Positions 39,115 through 49,945 of a stretch of DNA of 64,000 nucleotides are shown piece by piece. Numbering within the stretch: the stretch's first letter is position 1; each line of letters starts with the position of its first letter. The DNA comes from an uncultured Ignatzschineria sp. (GTDB taxonomy: Bacteria; Pseudomonadota; Gammaproteobacteria; Cardiobacteriales; Wohlfahrtiimonadaceae). The notes under the pieces were generated by a model. It did no database searches. It worked only from the letters and a program-made list of their open reading frames with translations, and was not told the DNA's origin. Both the position numbers and the translations under genes were made by a program. The stretch lies in NCBI GenBank assembly GCA_945639195.1, contig CALZEE010000003.1:124001-188000 (forward strand). The letters are read 5' to 3'.

Positions 39115-39576
39115 ATGATGAATCAAGACAACCATAAAAAAATCCTTTTAATAAATGGCGTTAACTTAAACCTCCTAGGAACGCGTGAGCCTGAAATTTA
39201 TGGCCACACGACTCTGAAGATGCTTGAGTCAAACCTTATCGAAAAGGCAAAAAACATTGGCATAGATTTGCATACAATGCAGAGTAATCGCGAGTATGAA
39301 ATCGTCGAGGCTATTCACCAAGCAAAAGAGCGTAATATTGCAGGTGTCATCATCAATCCTGGTGCATTTACACATACCAGTGTTGCAATTCGCGATGCCT
39401 TTTCTGGCGTAGCAATTCCTTTCGTCGAGATACATATTTCTAACGTTTATCAACGCGAAACATTCAGACATACCTCTTACCTTTCCGATATTGCTAATGG
39501 CGTGATCGTAGGGTGTGGTCTTTTTGGGTATGAACTTGCACTACTTAATATTACGAATATAATCTCTCACAAATAG
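39115..39576 (+). CDS. aroQ: 3-dehydroquinate dehydratase, type II
   Basis: 153 residues of AroQ fold. It has the N-terminal [18 protein letters not shown] with the catalytic Tyr, the [15 protein letters not shown] block and the catalytic His in VEIHISNVY. It makes 3-dehydroshikimate in aromatic amino-acid synthesis. Followed by accB-accC in the order seen in many gammaproteobacteria. Start at 39115 or three bases later (MM). Confidence 0.95.
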   Translation: MMNQDNHKKILLINGVNLNLLGTREPEIYGHTTLKMLESNLIEKAKNIGIDLHTMQSNREYEIVEAIHQAKERNIAGVIINPGAFTHTSVAIRDAFSGVAIPFVEIHISNVYQRETFRHTSYLSDIANGVIVGCGLFGYELALLNITNIISHK

Positions 39577-39580
39577 ACAA

Positions 39581-39613
39581 TAAAGAGATTCCCCCTTGGA
39601 ATCTCTTTATCTT
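39581..39613 (+). terminator. hairpin between aroQ and accB
   Basis: TAAAGAGATTCC CCCTT GGAATCTCTTTA then TCTTTTT. Probably a partial terminator or attenuator, since accB begins 22 bases after the T-run. Confidence 0.65.
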
Positions 39614-39635
39614 TTTCACATAGGAGCTAATCTTA

Positions 39636-40109
39636 ATGGATATTAAAGAAATTGAAAAACTCGTAGAACTCATTAATAACTCATCAGTTGATGAGATTGA
39701 GATCACGGATGGCGAAGAATCTCTTCGTATTAGCCGCTTCCCTAAAGAAACACAAGTATTCGCTGGCCAAATGCCAATGATGCAACCACAACAAGCAATG
39801 GCACAACAAACAAATGTTCAAATGCCATCAGTTGCAACAACAGCAGCACCAGAAGCAGCGCCTGCTGAACTCTCTGGTAAAGTTGTTCGTTCACCGATGG
39901 TCGGTACTTTCTACCGCGCAGCATCACCTACTTCAGACGTATTCACAGAAGTAGACGCTCAAGTAAATGTTGGCGATGTTGTTTGCATCATCGAAGCGAT
40001 GAAAATGTTCAATCAGATCGAATCTGAAGTTTCAGGAAAGGTCGTTAAATTCTTAGTTGAAAACGGTGAGCCTGTAGAGTTCGATCAACCTCTCATGATC
40101 CTTGCTTAA
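39636..40109 (+). CDS. accB: acetyl-CoA carboxylase biotin carboxyl carrier protein
   Basis: 157 residues. Biotin is attached to Lys 123 in [13 protein letters not shown] (biotinyl domain ~80-157). The thumb and Ala/Pro/Gln-rich linker lie before it (residues 45-80). AccB carries CO2 from AccC to the carboxyltransferase AccAD in malonyl-CoA synthesis. accC follows after 13 bases in the same operon. Confidence 0.97.
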   Translation: MDIKEIEKLVELINNSSVDEIEITDGEESLRISRFPKETQVFAGQMPMMQPQQAMAQQTNVQMPSVATTAAPEAAPAELSGKVVRSPMVGTFYRAASPTSDVFTEVDAQVNVGDVVCIIEAMKMFNQIESEVSGKVVKFLVENGEPVEFDQPLMILA

Positions 40110-40122
40110 GGAGTAATTCGAG

Positions 40123-41478
40123 ATGTTAAAGAAAGTATTAATTGCAAACCGTGGAGAGATCGCACTGCGTATTCTTAGAGCTTGTAAAGAGCTTGGAATC
40201 CAAACAGTAGCGGTTCACTCAACGGGAGATAAAGACCTCAAACATGTGCGCCTTGCTGATGAATCAGTCTGTATCGGGCCACCTGCACCGGGTTTAAGCT
40301 ACCTCAATATCCCTAGTATTATTGCAGCTGCTGAGCTCACAAATGCTGATGGTATCCATCCAGGTTACGGTTTCTTGGCAGAAAACGCAGATTTTGCGGA
40401 ACAAGTTGAGAGCTCTGGCTTTGTCTTTATCGGCCCTAAAGCGGAAACAATCCGTATTATGGGTGATAAAGTCTGCGCTAAAAAAGCAATGATCGAAGCA
40501 GGCGTTCCTTGTGTTCCCGGCTCTGGTGATGCTTTAGGCTCAGACAAAGATGAAAACATCCGCTTAGCGCAAGAAGTCGGTTATCCGATCATTGTTAAAG
40601 CATCAGGCGGCGGCGGTGGTCGTGGTATGCGCGTTGTAGAATCTGAGAAAGATCTTCTTCGCTCTATCGAACTCACTAAAGCAGAAGCATTAGCAGCGTT
40701 TGGTAACCCTGAAGTCTACATGGAACGCTACCTTCAAAAACCACGTCATATCGAAATTCAGGTATTGGCAGATGGTCAAGGAAATGCGATTCATTTAGGG
40801 GAGCGCGACTGTTCATTACAACGTCGTCACCAAAAAGTATTAGAAGAAGCAACTGCGCCTGGCATCACTGATGAAGAACGCGCACGTATCGGTCAAGCAT
40901 GTGTTGAAGCGTGTAAACGTATCAACTACCGCGGCGCTGGAACGTTTGAGTTCCTCTATGAAAATGGTGAGTTCTTCTTTATCGAGATGAACACGCGTAT
41001 CCAAGTTGAGCATCCTATTACAGAGATGATCACAGGGGTTGACCTCGTACGTGAACAGCTCAAAATTGCAAGTGGTATGCCACTTACCCTCAAACAAGAA
41101 GATATCAAGTTTGAAGGGCATGCAATTGAATGTCGTATCAATGCTGAGCATCCTGAGACCTTTATCCCGTCACCAGGCATGATTACCACTTATCACCCAC
41201 CGGGTGGTCCTGGTATTCGTATCGATACCCATATCTATGCAGGCTATGCTGTTCCTCCCTTCTATGACTCAATGATTGCAAAGATTATTGCTTATGCGCC
41301 TACGCGTGAAATGGCAATTGCACGTCTTAAAAATGCACTCCATGAGTTAGTGATTGAAGGTATCAACACCAACGCAGAACTTCATTTAAGAATTTTAAAT
41401 GACCCAGCATTCTTAAAAGGCGGCATGGATATCCATCACCTTGAAAAAATGTTGAAAGACGCTAAAGAGAACGCGTAA
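40123..41478 (+). CDS. accC: acetyl-CoA carboxylase, biotin carboxylase subunit
   Basis: 451 residues of ATP-grasp biotin carboxylase. It has the glycine-rich loop [14 protein letters not shown] (residues ~159-172), the ATP-binding [11 protein letters not shown] block, and the active-site [20 protein letters not shown]. The E. coli enzyme has 449 aa. Uses bicarbonate and ATP to carboxylate the biotin of AccB. Ends in a strong terminator. Confidence 0.97.
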   Translation: MLKKVLIANRGEIALRILRACKELGIQTVAVHSTGDKDLKHVRLADESVCIGPPAPGLSYLNIPSIIAAAELTNADGIHPGYGFLAENADFAEQVESSGFVFIGPKAETIRIMGDKVCAKKAMIEAGVPCVPGSGDALGSDKDENIRLAQEVGYPIIVKASGGGGGRGMRVVESEKDLLRSIELTKAEALAAFGNPEVYMERYLQKPRHIEIQVLADGQGNAIHLGERDCSLQRRHQKVLEEATAPGITDEERARIGQACVEACKRINYRGAGTFEFLYENGEFFFIEMNTRIQVEHPITEMITGVDLVREQLKIASGMPLTLKQEDIKFEGHAIECRINAEHPETFIPSPGMITTYHPPGGPGIRIDTHIYAGYAVPPFYDSMIAKIIAYAPTREMAIARLKNALHELVIEGINTNAELHLRILNDPAFLKGGMDIHHLEKMLKDAKENA

Positions 41479-41498
41479 GCACTTCTTTTTGTAGATTT

Positions 41499-41535
41499 AA
41501 AAAGCCACAAGGATTTCATTCTTGTGGCTTTTTTT
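41499..41535 (+). terminator. terminator of aroQ-accBC
   Basis: AAAAAGCCACAAG GATTTCATT CTTGTGGCTTTTTTT, perfect stem with long T-run. Confidence 0.92.
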
Positions 41536-41795
41536 ATATCTCAAAATGATGTATGACTTCAATAATGCCGATATGTCGCCGGGTGCAATAGCGGATTCAC
41601 TCCGTACCATTAATTGCCGGCATTATAGCGCCTCATACAAGCACGCCTTCCCTACTAGCGCGCGATTACGAAAAACATGCGGACATTCTCCTCCGCTTTA
41701 AGTCTGATAAAAACACCCATAAAAATGCCGGAAAACTGATCATTTCCCGGCATTTTTATTAGCTGATTATTGCGACCATCAAATACGATAACGCG
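41536..41795. other. intergenic region rich in the CCGGCA motif
   Basis: 260 bases between accC and hemH with copies ATTGCCGGCATTAT (about 41619-41632), AATGCCGG (41725) and CCGGCATT (41747), and AATAATGCCGAT near 41570. It includes the hemH terminator. No gene seen. Confidence 0.5.
41721..41757 (-). terminator. hemH terminator from an inverted pair of the CCGGCA motif
   Basis: AAAAATGCCGG at 41721-41731 and CCGGCATTTTT at 41747-41757, a perfect 11-base stem with a 15-base loop and T-run on both strands. It lies 38 bases after hemH. Confidence 0.85.
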
Positions 41796-42743
41796 CTAGC
41801 TTAAGATCTCATCTCGCATCATCTCAATATGTAGATCATTACTATTGATACAAGGAATAAAGGTATAAGATTCCCCGCCCGCTTCCATAAAGAAATCATG
41901 ATTCTCCATTGCCATCTCTTCCAACGTTTCTAAGCAATCGGCGCTGAAGCCTGGACAAAATACGCCAATATTCTTAATACCTTTTGAAGGTGCTGTTTGG
42001 AAGAACTCCGCTGCATAAGGTTGTAGCCATTCAGCTTTTCCAAATCGAGATTGGAATACTGTCACAAATCGCTCTAATGGTTCGCCCATTCTCTCTGCGA
42101 TAAGCTTTGTGGTTTCCAAGCACTGCTCGTAATAAGGATCGCCCTTTTCATAAGTGCGCTTTGGCATACCATGATAAGAGAAGACATAACGATCCAATTT
42201 CTTGCCGAGCGTCTCTTTCTTAATCTGCTCCATGCACGCATCAATATAGAGTGGATTTTTATAGTAAGCGCCGATCATTCTCACCGCGGGGAAATAACGA
42301 AGCGCCTTCAAAGCCTCATTCGTTTTATCTGACACGGAAGCCGTTGTCGCTGCCGAATATTGCGGATAAAGGGGGAAGATGACAATCTCATCAACCTTTT
42401 TCGCAATCATCTCATCAATCGCCTTTTTAATAGAAGGATTCCCGTAACGCATCGCCACAGTCACCTCATAATTCTCCGGCAATAGTGCTTGGAGTTTTTC
42501 AGCTTGCGCTTTGGTGATATTCAGTAGCGGTGATCCATTATCCCAAACGATTTGATACTTCTCGGCAGATTTTGCCGGACGCGTATTTAAAATAATGCCA
42601 TAGAGAATGGGATACCATGCAAGTTTAGGGATCTCGATCACTCTTGGATCTTGTAAAAACTCCCTCAAATAGACCTTCAGTGCTTCTTTTGTCGGCGCAT
42701 CTGGCGTCCCTAGATTTGTTAAAACAACACCTATTTTCTTCAT
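41796..42743 (-). CDS. hemH: ferrochelatase
   Basis: 315 residues. HemH inserts ferrous iron into protoporphyrin IX, the last step of heme synthesis. It has the N-terminal GVVLTNLGTPDAPT, the conserved FSYHGMPKRTYEKGDPYYEQC block with the metal-binding His, and the C-terminal FCPGFSADCLETLEEMAMEN. Membrane-associated in bacteria. A single gene between terminators. Confidence 0.96.
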   Translation of the reverse strand: MKKIGVVLTNLGTPDAPTKEALKVYLREFLQDPRVIEIPKLAWYPILYGIILNTRPAKSAEKYQIVWDNGSPLLNITKAQAEKLQALLPENYEVTVAMRYGNPSIKKAIDEMIAKKVDEIVIFPLYPQYSAATTASVSDKTNEALKALRYFPAVRMIGAYYKNPLYIDACMEQIKKETLGKKLDRYVFSYHGMPKRTYEKGDPYYEQCLETTKLIAERMGEPLERFVTVFQSRFGKAEWLQPYAAEFFQTAPSKGIKNIGVFCPGFSADCLETLEEMAMENHDFFMEAGGESYTFIPCINSNDLHIEMMRDEILS

Positions 42744-42771
42744 GATTAAATCTCTATTAAGTCGGATGAAT

Positions 42772-42804
42772 AAAAAGGGGCATACCCTATTTGAATATGC
42801 CCCT
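42772..42804 (-). terminator. terminator of mdh
   Basis: Minus strand AGGGGCATA TTCAAATAGGG TATGCCCCT then TTTTTATTC, between mdh and hemH. Confidence 0.85.
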
Positions 42805-42864
42805 ATATTAGCAGTAGCTTAATGCTAATTGCTAATCAATCTCATCTATTAGCCTAATTAATGA

Positions 42865-43845
42865 CTAACCGAGTAATGCTTTTACTGCGTCAGCTTCTTC
42901 ACGAAGTTCTTTTTCAGTTGCATCCATTTTTGCTTGTGAGTATTCAGAGATCTCAAGACCTTGAACAATCTCGAAGTCGCCATCTTTACAAACACATGGG
43001 AATGAGTAGATGATGCCTTCTGCAACGCCGTATGAACCGTCTGCAGGAACAGCCATTGATACCCAGTTACCGTCTTGTGTACCCAATGCCCATGAACGCA
43101 TATGATCGATCGCTGAAGATGCTGCTGATGCCGCTGAAGATGCGCCACGTGCTTTAATGATTGCTGCACCACGTTGTTGTACTTGTGGGATGTAATCATT
43201 TTCGTACCAATCACGGTCGATAAGCTCAAGTGCTGGTTTACCGTTGATCGTTGTGAACGTTAAATCAGGGTATTGTGTTGATGAATGGTTACCCCAGATT
43301 GTCATGTTCTTGATATCGTTGATATGTGAACCTGTTTTTTCTGCAAGAAGGCTTAAACCACGGTTATGGTCTAAACGTGTCATTGCGTGGAAGTTTCTTG
43401 GGTTAAGGCTTGGTGCATTTTTCATCGCGATTAATGCGTTTGTATTTGCAGGGTTACCCACTACTAATACTTTTACGTCACGGCTTGCGTGATCGTTCAT
43501 TGCTTTACCTTGTGGCCCGAAGATTGCCCCATTTGCTTCAAGAAGATCTTTACGCTCCATACCAGGACCACGTGGACGTGCGCCTACTAACATTGCGTAA
43601 TCTGTATCTTTGAATGCAACATTTAAGTCATCAGTTGCAATGATATCTTGCACTAATGGGAATGCACAGTCATTCAATTCCATCACAACACCTTTAAGTG
43701 CTTCTAACGCAGGGGTGATTTCAAGAAGTTGAAGGATCACTGGTTGATCAGGACCAAGCATATCGCCAGCAGCGATACGGAATGCCATTGCGTAACCAAT
43801 GTTACCAGCTGCACCAGTGATTGTGACTCTTACAGGTTGTTTCAT
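42865..43845 (-). CDS. mdh: malate dehydrogenase
   Basis: 326 residues, NAD-dependent, of the LDH-like MDH group (not the E. coli 312-residue type). It has the nucleotide-binding [13 protein letters not shown], the Arg-containing [13 protein letters not shown], the LDHNRGLS region and the active-site His in [12 protein letters not shown]. It oxidises malate to oxaloacetate in the TCA cycle. Its codon choice looks more biased than the neighbours, as for a highly expressed gene. Ends at a good terminator. Confidence 0.96.
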   Translation of the reverse strand: MKQPVRVTITGAAGNIGYAMAFRIAAGDMLGPDQPVILQLLEITPALEALKGVVMELNDCAFPLVQDIIATDDLNVAFKDTDYAMLVGARPRGPGMERKDLLEANGAIFGPQGKAMNDHASRDVKVLVVGNPANTNALIAMKNAPSLNPRNFHAMTRLDHNRGLSLLAEKTGSHINDIKNMTIWGNHSSTQYPDLTFTTINGKPALELIDRDWYENDYIPQVQQRGAAIIKARGASSAASAASSAIDHMRSWALGTQDGNWVSMAVPADGSYGVAEGIIYSFPCVCKDGDFEIVQGLEISEYSQAKMDATEKELREEADAVKALLG

Positions 43846-43955
43846 GAATGATTCTCCTATGGGACAAGTTTCAAGTTTGTAGTAAAAATGTAATCTTTTA
43901 TATTATACGCCAATAGTCCTAAAAGTCTTCTATTTTAGACATTCACATGTAAAAA

Positions 43956-45038
43956 TTAGCGAAGTTTTATCGATGCAAGACCGATCAAAACGAGAATAAA
44001 GGTGAAAATCCAAAATCTTACGATTACTCTTGGCTCAGGCCAACCTTTTAATTCAAAGTGATGATGTATAGGTGCCATTCTAAAGAGTCGTTTCTTGCGG
44101 AGTTTGAAAGATCCTACCTGTAAAATAACAGAGAGCGTCTCGACTACAAAAAGACCACTCATAATGAAGAAAACGAGCTCTTGACGCACGATCACGGCAA
44201 TAACGCCTAAGACACCGCCTAAAGAGAGTGCGCCCACATCCCCCATAAATACTTGCGCGGGATAAGTGTTAAACCATAAGAATCCAAGCCCTGCTCCCAC
44301 AATCGCGGCGCAGATAATTAATACTTCACCCGCACCCTCCACAAATGGCAAGCTTAAATGTGTACTAAAGATCACGTTTCCGGCAATGTAGGCAAAAATC
44401 GCTAAAGCCCCTGCCACCATAATCGTTGGCATAATCGCTAAACCATCTAAACCATCCGTCATATTAACGGCATTACTCGCACCCACAATCACAAGATAAA
44501 CAAAGGGGATAAAAAGAATACCGAGCGGGATTGTTAAATTTTTAAAATAAGGAATTAAGAGATTCGTTTCAGCAGGCGTGCTTGCCGTAAAGTAGAGCGC
44601 GCATGATGCGATTAATCCGGCAATACTCAAATAGAGATACTTCTCTTTTGCGCGGAGCCCGAGTGATTGCTTCTTCACCACTTTACGATAATCATCTAAG
44701 AAACCGACCGCACCAAAAGAGAGTAAAACAAAGAGCACAATCCAGATATCAAAGTTTGTAAGATCCGCCCATAAAAGCGTCGAGAACAAGATTCCTAAAA
44801 TAATCAGAATCCCCCCCATTGTAGGCGTTCCCTGTTTAGAGAGATGGCTCTCTGGCCCATCATTACGGACAAACTGACCAATCTGCTGCTTTTGTAGCAG
44901 TCGAATAAAACTCGGGCCCAAACCAATACTAAAGACTAATGCTGTGAGTGCAGCCATAATGCCGCGCATCGTAATATACTGGAACACACGTAATGGCGAC
45001 CAATAGTCAGCGAGATAGTCGAGAAGCGCATACAACAT
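43956..45038 (-). CDS. mraY: phospho-N-acetylmuramoyl-pentapeptide transferase
   Basis: 360 residues, about ten membrane helices. MraY makes lipid I at the inner face of the membrane. Motifs are [24 protein letters not shown] with catalytic Asp, [12 protein letters not shown] and the C-terminal [14 protein letters not shown]. It is the last gene of this dcw section; murD, ftsW, murG and the rest do not follow. Confidence 0.97.
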   Translation of the reverse strand: MLYALLDYLADYWSPLRVFQYITMRGIMAALTALVFSIGLGPSFIRLLQKQQIGQFVRNDGPESHLSKQGTPTMGGILIILGILFSTLLWADLTNFDIWIVLFVLLSFGAVGFLDDYRKVVKKQSLGLRAKEKYLYLSIAGLIASCALYFTASTPAETNLLIPYFKNLTIPLGILFIPFVYLVIVGASNAVNMTDGLDGLAIMPTIMVAGALAIFAYIAGNVIFSTHLSLPFVEGAGEVLIICAAIVGAGLGFLWFNTYPAQVFMGDVGALSLGGVLGVIAVIVRQELVFFIMSGLFVVETLSVILQVGSFKLRKKRLFRMAPIHHHFELKGWPEPRVIVRFWIFTFILVLIGLASIKLR

Positions 45039-45263
45039 AATTTCAGATTCCTTTTTTCTGCTTTTAAAGTATTTTTATCAATATTCTTATTTTTATAGAG
45101 CGGTTGATGATCAGCAATATTTTAACCGCTCGTTTCGTTAATACTTTTAGTATCAAGGCAGCGCATAGACCGAAGAGCGCAAAAAAACTCTCACGCCTTA
45201 TGCGTCTTGCCCTGCTTTATTCCGTATCTCTCATTTATTCCAATGGAATTTTCGAGACTATTT
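45039..45263. other. gap between murF and mraY with an inverted repeat
   Basis: 225 bases, longer than usual for this pair. An inverted repeat GAGCGGTT / AACCGCTC (45098-45105 and 45124-45131) could be a weak terminator or operator; its T-run is poor. No gene. Confidence 0.4.
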
Positions 45264-46613
45264 CTACTGCGAACACGCGGTCAGCGCTTCATAGAAATAC
45301 TGCATGTTCATACTATTGGACCCTTTTAACAAAATCGTTAAGAGTGCCGGTCCATTATAAGCCTCGATCGATTCTTGCAATGCCGCTAATAGCGCGTCGT
45401 GCTGCTCAAACCCCATCGCACCATCACCAAATCCTTTGACCGCTTCTTGTGTTAAGGTGCCTAACGTGAAAAGCTTCGTAAATCCTGAAGTCTTTGCATA
45501 AAGCCCACTCTCTCGGTGAATCTCTAACTCTTTTTCACCCAGTTCGCGCATATCCCCTAAAACAAGCCAACGCTCTCCGGCATTACAGGCATCTATTCCC
45601 GCTTTTAGCGAGTTAGGATTAGCGTTGTAAGCATCATTAATCAGCTGTACATTGTCGTTAATTTTTACGACCTGCAAGCGTCCTTTTACCGGCATTAAGC
45701 GTGATAAACCTTCTTTAATTGTTTCAAGAGATTCTCCCGCCGCAATACTCGCAGCACTTGCCGCCATCGCATTAAGAATATTGTGCCGTCCCAGAAGCTT
45801 TAATGTAATATCCGTTGATTGCGTTTCGGCGTTTTGAACAACAAGATCAAAGTGCTGGCCCTGAATATTTTTAGCCATCACATCGGCATCTTCATCAATC
45901 CCAAACGTGAGGGATTTAAAATCAGATACACACGTTTGCCAAAACTCCGAAAACTGATCATCGGCATTAATAATTGCGGTACCGGTCTTAGAAAGCCCAG
46001 AGAAGATCTCCGCCTTTGCCCTAGCAACGCCCGCAAGTGACTTAAAGCCTTCAAGATGACAAGCCCCGGCATTATTTAAAATAGCAATATCTGGGCGGAC
46101 GATTTTAGTTAAAAACTCAATCTCTTTAGGATTACTTGCGCCCATCTCAATCACTGCATGTGTATGATGGGTATTAAGACGAAGCAGCATGAGCGGACAA
46201 CCCACATGATTATTGTAGTTCCCTTCTGTCGAGAGCACTTCATGATTCACCGATAAAATCGCCGTGATCATCTCTTTCAAGGTGGTTTTACCATTAGATC
46301 CGGTCAATGCAATCATTGTCCCGTTCCATAATTTACGCCATTCCTTAGCAATTCTCGCAAGCGCTTTCTGACTATCTTTAACGACAATTTGCGAGATTTG
46401 TGCAGAAGGGATGAAACGCTCAACGACAGCACATATCGCACCATTAAGCTCTGCGCTTTCAAGGTAGTCATGGGCATCAAACTGATCGCCCTTCCACGCA
46501 AAGAAGAGTTCCCCCGGCTTGAGCTTACGAGTATCACTTGCACCTCCGAAGAAATGCGCATCCTGCCCCATTAACTCACCATTCATGATCTTTGCGGCTT
46601 CAGATAGCTTCAT
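45264..46613 (-). CDS. murF: UDP-N-acetylmuramoyl-tripeptide-D-alanyl-D-alanine ligase
   Basis: 449 residues. MurF adds D-Ala-D-Ala to the UDP-muramoyl tripeptide. ATP-binding loop GSNGKTTLKEMI lies near residue 112, and the Mur-ligase NDAYNANPNSLKAG block near 337. I chose the ATG at 46613, one base after the murE stop, because GAGGAG is upstream; a longer frame from 46712 lies within murE. Confidence 0.95.
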   Translation of the reverse strand: MKLSEAAKIMNGELMGQDAHFFGGASDTRKLKPGELFFAWKGDQFDAHDYLESAELNGAICAVVERFIPSAQISQIVVKDSQKALARIAKEWRKLWNGTMIALTGSNGKTTLKEMITAILSVNHEVLSTEGNYNNHVGCPLMLLRLNTHHTHAVIEMGASNPKEIEFLTKIVRPDIAILNNAGACHLEGFKSLAGVARAKAEIFSGLSKTGTAIINADDQFSEFWQTCVSDFKSLTFGIDEDADVMAKNIQGQHFDLVVQNAETQSTDITLKLLGRHNILNAMAASAASIAAGESLETIKEGLSRLMPVKGRLQVVKINDNVQLINDAYNANPNSLKAGIDACNAGERWLVLGDMRELGEKELEIHRESGLYAKTSGFTKLFTLGTLTQEAVKGFGDGAMGFEQHDALLAALQESIEAYNGPALLTILLKGSNSMNMQYFYEALTACSQ

Positions 46614-46614
46614 T

Positions 46615-48138
46615 TTATAGCTCCTCGTTGTTTTTCTCGACTTCGGCAAAATCAGAGAAGTAGATCTCTCTGTCGCCAAGAATTTGGTAATCTTCATGCC
46701 CTTTTCCGGCAATCAAAATAATATCGCCCTTTTCACTTCTCGCAATCGCCAAGGCAATTGCGGCAGCACGATCCGCTTCAATTAAAATTGTCGGCGCTTC
46801 TGGCGCTTTAAATCCTTGTTTGATCTCTTGAATGATCGCATCAGGATCTTCAAATCGTGGATTATCACTAGTAACAACCACAAGATCCGCATATGCTTCA
46901 GAGATCTCTGCCATTAACGGTCGTTTTCCGGTATCTCGGTTTCCACCACAGCCAAAAAGCGAGACTAATCGCCCTTCATGAAGATGTTCACGAAGCGAAA
47001 TGAGCGCTTGTTTTAAGGCATTAGGCTTATGGGCATAATCAACAACAGCAACCGCACCATTTTTAAGATGCATCATCTCCATTCGCCCTTTAACATTTGT
47101 AATCAAAGGTACGACTTCAATAATCGCTGCCATCGGCAACTCAAAAGATAATAGGACACCGATTGCCGCCACCAAGTTAAAGGCGTTAAAGGCGCCATAA
47201 AGATGGCTCTCAATCGGATATGCCTTGCCTTGATACACAAGCTCAAATCGCAAGCCTTTTTCATGAAGCTTCAGATCTTTAATATGGAGATAGTGAGGCT
47301 CGTTCGATGCTTTTTCGCCATAGGTATAACAAACAACTTCTGGTCGGTTCGCTTTCAAACCCTCAACAAGTTTTACCCCAAAAGCATCATCTGTATTAAT
47401 GACGCTATATTGCTGATCATACTCCATAAACAGACGCGCTTTTGCCTCACCATAAGCTTCTAGCGTGCCATGATAATCCAGATGATCTCGGTTGAGATTG
47501 GTAAACACAGTGGTTCTAAATTTAAGACCTTCCACACGTTTTTGATCTAAAGCATGAGAGGTCACTTCCAATGCAATAGGCAACATTCCACTCATGAGAA
47601 CACGCACATCATCATGTGCATCAATTTCTGATAGCGATTGATAAAGCGCCATTAAATCGGGCGTGGTATGGGTATTTTCTTTAAGATTTCCCATAAAGCC
47701 AATCCCGTTAGTACCAATCAGCCCGCAGTCGATATTCAACATACTAAACGCTTTCGTAATGAACTGCGTAACAGAGGTTTTCCCCTCGGTTCCGGTAACA
47801 CCGATAAGTTCAATCCGTGATTGAAGATCTGCATAGAACTTAAAAGTCAGCTCACGCATTAAGCCATCAATGTTATCCACTCGAAGCGATGCAATCCCTT
47901 CAGGGGCAATAATTGTATTATCAGGATCTTCGTAGATAATCGCGCTAACGCCCTTTTCAAGGAGACTTGCAAGAAAGTCTAACCCATGAGAAGCAGCACC
48001 TTTTTTTGCAAAAAAGAGATCACCCCTTTGCGCATAACGACTATCTGAAGATAATCCATTCACCTCTATTTTAGAGAGTTCTGGAGGGATGTCGCTCACA
48101 ATTCGACTCTGCTGTAACAATTCTTTTAAAGTCATCAT
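46615..48138 (-). CDS. murE: UDP-N-acetylmuramoyl-L-alanyl-D-glutamate ligase (meso-diaminopimelate type)
   Basis: 507 residues. MurE adds meso-DAP to the muramoyl dipeptide. The acceptor-selecting motif DNPRFEDP (near residue 415) indicates meso-DAP. The ATP loop reads GTEGKTSVT, where Asn is usual in place of Glu (GTNGKTT). Overlap and spacing with murF indicate coupled translation. The start could be 48138 or the next codon at 48135, which is better spaced from AAGGAG. Confidence 0.95.
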   Translation of the reverse strand: MMTLKELLQQSRIVSDIPPELSKIEVNGLSSDSRYAQRGDLFFAKKGAASHGLDFLASLLEKGVSAIIYEDPDNTIIAPEGIASLRVDNIDGLMRELTFKFYADLQSRIELIGVTGTEGKTSVTQFITKAFSMLNIDCGLIGTNGIGFMGNLKENTHTTPDLMALYQSLSEIDAHDDVRVLMSGMLPIALEVTSHALDQKRVEGLKFRTTVFTNLNRDHLDYHGTLEAYGEAKARLFMEYDQQYSVINTDDAFGVKLVEGLKANRPEVVCYTYGEKASNEPHYLHIKDLKLHEKGLRFELVYQGKAYPIESHLYGAFNAFNLVAAIGVLLSFELPMAAIIEVVPLITNVKGRMEMMHLKNGAVAVVDYAHKPNALKQALISLREHLHEGRLVSLFGCGGNRDTGKRPLMAEISEAYADLVVVTSDNPRFEDPDAIIQEIKQGFKAPEAPTILIEADRAAAIALAIARSEKGDIILIAGKGHEDYQILGDREIYFSDFAEVEKNNEEL

Positions 48139-48164
48139 CTTCTCCTTATCTCTACTTTACATCT

Positions 48165-49907
48165 CTACTTCGCGATCAATTTAATATTGGGTTCGTCCAG
48201 TAAAGCATCAGGTCTTGTTCCCATAATTCGTAATGTACTGCGCATTACATCGCTGAAAATAGGCGCAGCCACTAATCCCCCATAATAGCCATCTTTCGTC
48301 GGCTCATCGAGCATAACGGCCACCACATACTGTGGATCAGAGATAGGGGCAACCCCAACATAGAAGCTTCGGTGGTGCGTACTACTATATTTTCCATTAA
48401 TAATTTTTCGAATCGTCCCAGACTTTCCACCCACTCTAAAGTTAGGAACATTTGCCCGCCAACCACCGGCTCCTCGAGATTTATCCGTCGTTGCTTCTAA
48501 CATGATCAGGACTTGTTCAATCGTTCTTGGGCTGAAAATTTCTGTTGTCTCAGGATAATAATCACTCTTTACGAGTCTCAGCGGACGATATTGTCCGGCA
48601 TTTCCAAAGACGGTATACATCTGCGCAAGCTTCAAGGTATTAACACTAATGCCGTAACCATATGCTTTTGTCGCATACTCAAAGGGATCCACCTGCCAAC
48701 GACGCAATGTCCCTAAACGCCCTGGCTCTTCACCCGTTAAGCGAATTTGGCTTTTCGCGCCAATCCCTATTTTATGATAAATGTTATAGAGAATAGAGGG
48801 ATCTAAACTCTCCGCAATTCTCACAACCCCGATATTACTCGATTTCATCAAGACAGTTGTCACATCCATCGAGTCTGAAGAAGAGACGTCTCTGACTAAG
48901 TTTTTACCAATTCGATAACCGCCACGCCCTGTCTTCACAACACTATTAGGACGCCATTTCCCTGACTCAAGTCCCGCCGCAACAACGAAAGGCTTCATTG
49001 TTGAACCTGGTTCAAAGATATCCGTAATCGCCCGATTTTTTAGAAGCGTTGCTCGTCTATCTTGTAGGCGGTTAGGGTTGCCTGCAGGTTGATTTACCAT
49101 CGCCAAAATATCGCCGGTGCGCATATCTGCCACGACAACAGAACCCGCCGTCGCTTTATGTTTTATCATGCCGCTCTTAAGCGCTCTATATGCCGAAATC
49201 TGAATACGTCGATCAATTGTTAACGTGAGATCTTTACTCTCTCGGTAGTTTTCCTGATCGATAATCTCTTTACGTTCAATCACGCGCCCCTTCGCATCTT
49301 TTAAGATTCGCGTAGACGTACCCTTTCCTTTCAGCCAATCTTGATATGCAAGTTCAACCCCTTCGATACCGTCATCATCAATATCGGTAAAGCCCAAGAT
49401 ATGTGAAGTAATCTCTGCATCAGGATAGTAGCGCTTATACTCTACTTGATCATAGACGCCGGGGATTTTTTGCGCCATTAACGCTCTTGCTTCATGCGGT
49501 GGAAGCTGTCTTTTTAACCAATAGAATCGGGATTTTTGACGCGTGAGCACCAACTGTCTAATCTCTTCTTCAGGACGCTGAAGGAAGTAAGAGAGCTTAG
49601 GAAGCTCGTGAAGATTTTGACTTAAGATACTTGGATCAATCCAGATAGAGCGCACTTCTGTAGAGAGTGCAATAGGCTCATTATTACGATCGAAGATCGT
49701 CCCACGGATTGCCGGATTTTTGACATGACGAATAAACCGATTGTCCCCTTGTTCTAGGAGAAAATCGGTCATGTAGTACTGCAAGTAGAGTGCGCGAATA
49801 ATGATTGCAATGGCGATAAATGTAAACACTCCAAAGACAAATATTTTTCGCCACTCTCGCCAAATTGTTGGTTTTGATTGTTTAGTTCGTTTCGATGCTT
49901 TCTTCAT
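48165..49907 (-). CDS. ftsI: penicillin-binding protein 3, septal transpeptidase
   Basis: 580 residues. Short cytosolic tail, one membrane helix (~20-40) and the PBP dimer domain, then the transpeptidase: STMK (active Ser near residue 300), SSN and KSGT near 495. FtsI cross-links septal peptidoglycan with FtsW. It lies between ftsL and murE as in other dcw clusters. Single-pass inner-membrane protein with a periplasmic domain. Confidence 0.96.
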   Translation of the reverse strand: MKKASKRTKQSKPTIWREWRKIFVFGVFTFIAIAIIIRALYLQYYMTDFLLEQGDNRFIRHVKNPAIRGTIFDRNNEPIALSTEVRSIWIDPSILSQNLHELPKLSYFLQRPEEEIRQLVLTRQKSRFYWLKRQLPPHEARALMAQKIPGVYDQVEYKRYYPDAEITSHILGFTDIDDDGIEGVELAYQDWLKGKGTSTRILKDAKGRVIERKEIIDQENYRESKDLTLTIDRRIQISAYRALKSGMIKHKATAGSVVVADMRTGDILAMVNQPAGNPNRLQDRRATLLKNRAITDIFEPGSTMKPFVVAAGLESGKWRPNSVVKTGRGGYRIGKNLVRDVSSSDSMDVTTVLMKSSNIGVVRIAESLDPSILYNIYHKIGIGAKSQIRLTGEEPGRLGTLRRWQVDPFEYATKAYGYGISVNTLKLAQMYTVFGNAGQYRPLRLVKSDYYPETTEIFSPRTIEQVLIMLEATTDKSRGAGGWRANVPNFRVGGKSGTIRKIINGKYSSTHHRSFYVGVAPISDPQYVVAVMLDEPTKDGYYGGLVAAPIFSDVMRSTLRIMGTRPDALLDEPNIKLIAK

Positions 49908-49945
49908 CAGCGATGGATACTCTCTTATAAATCGGCGTATGACGA

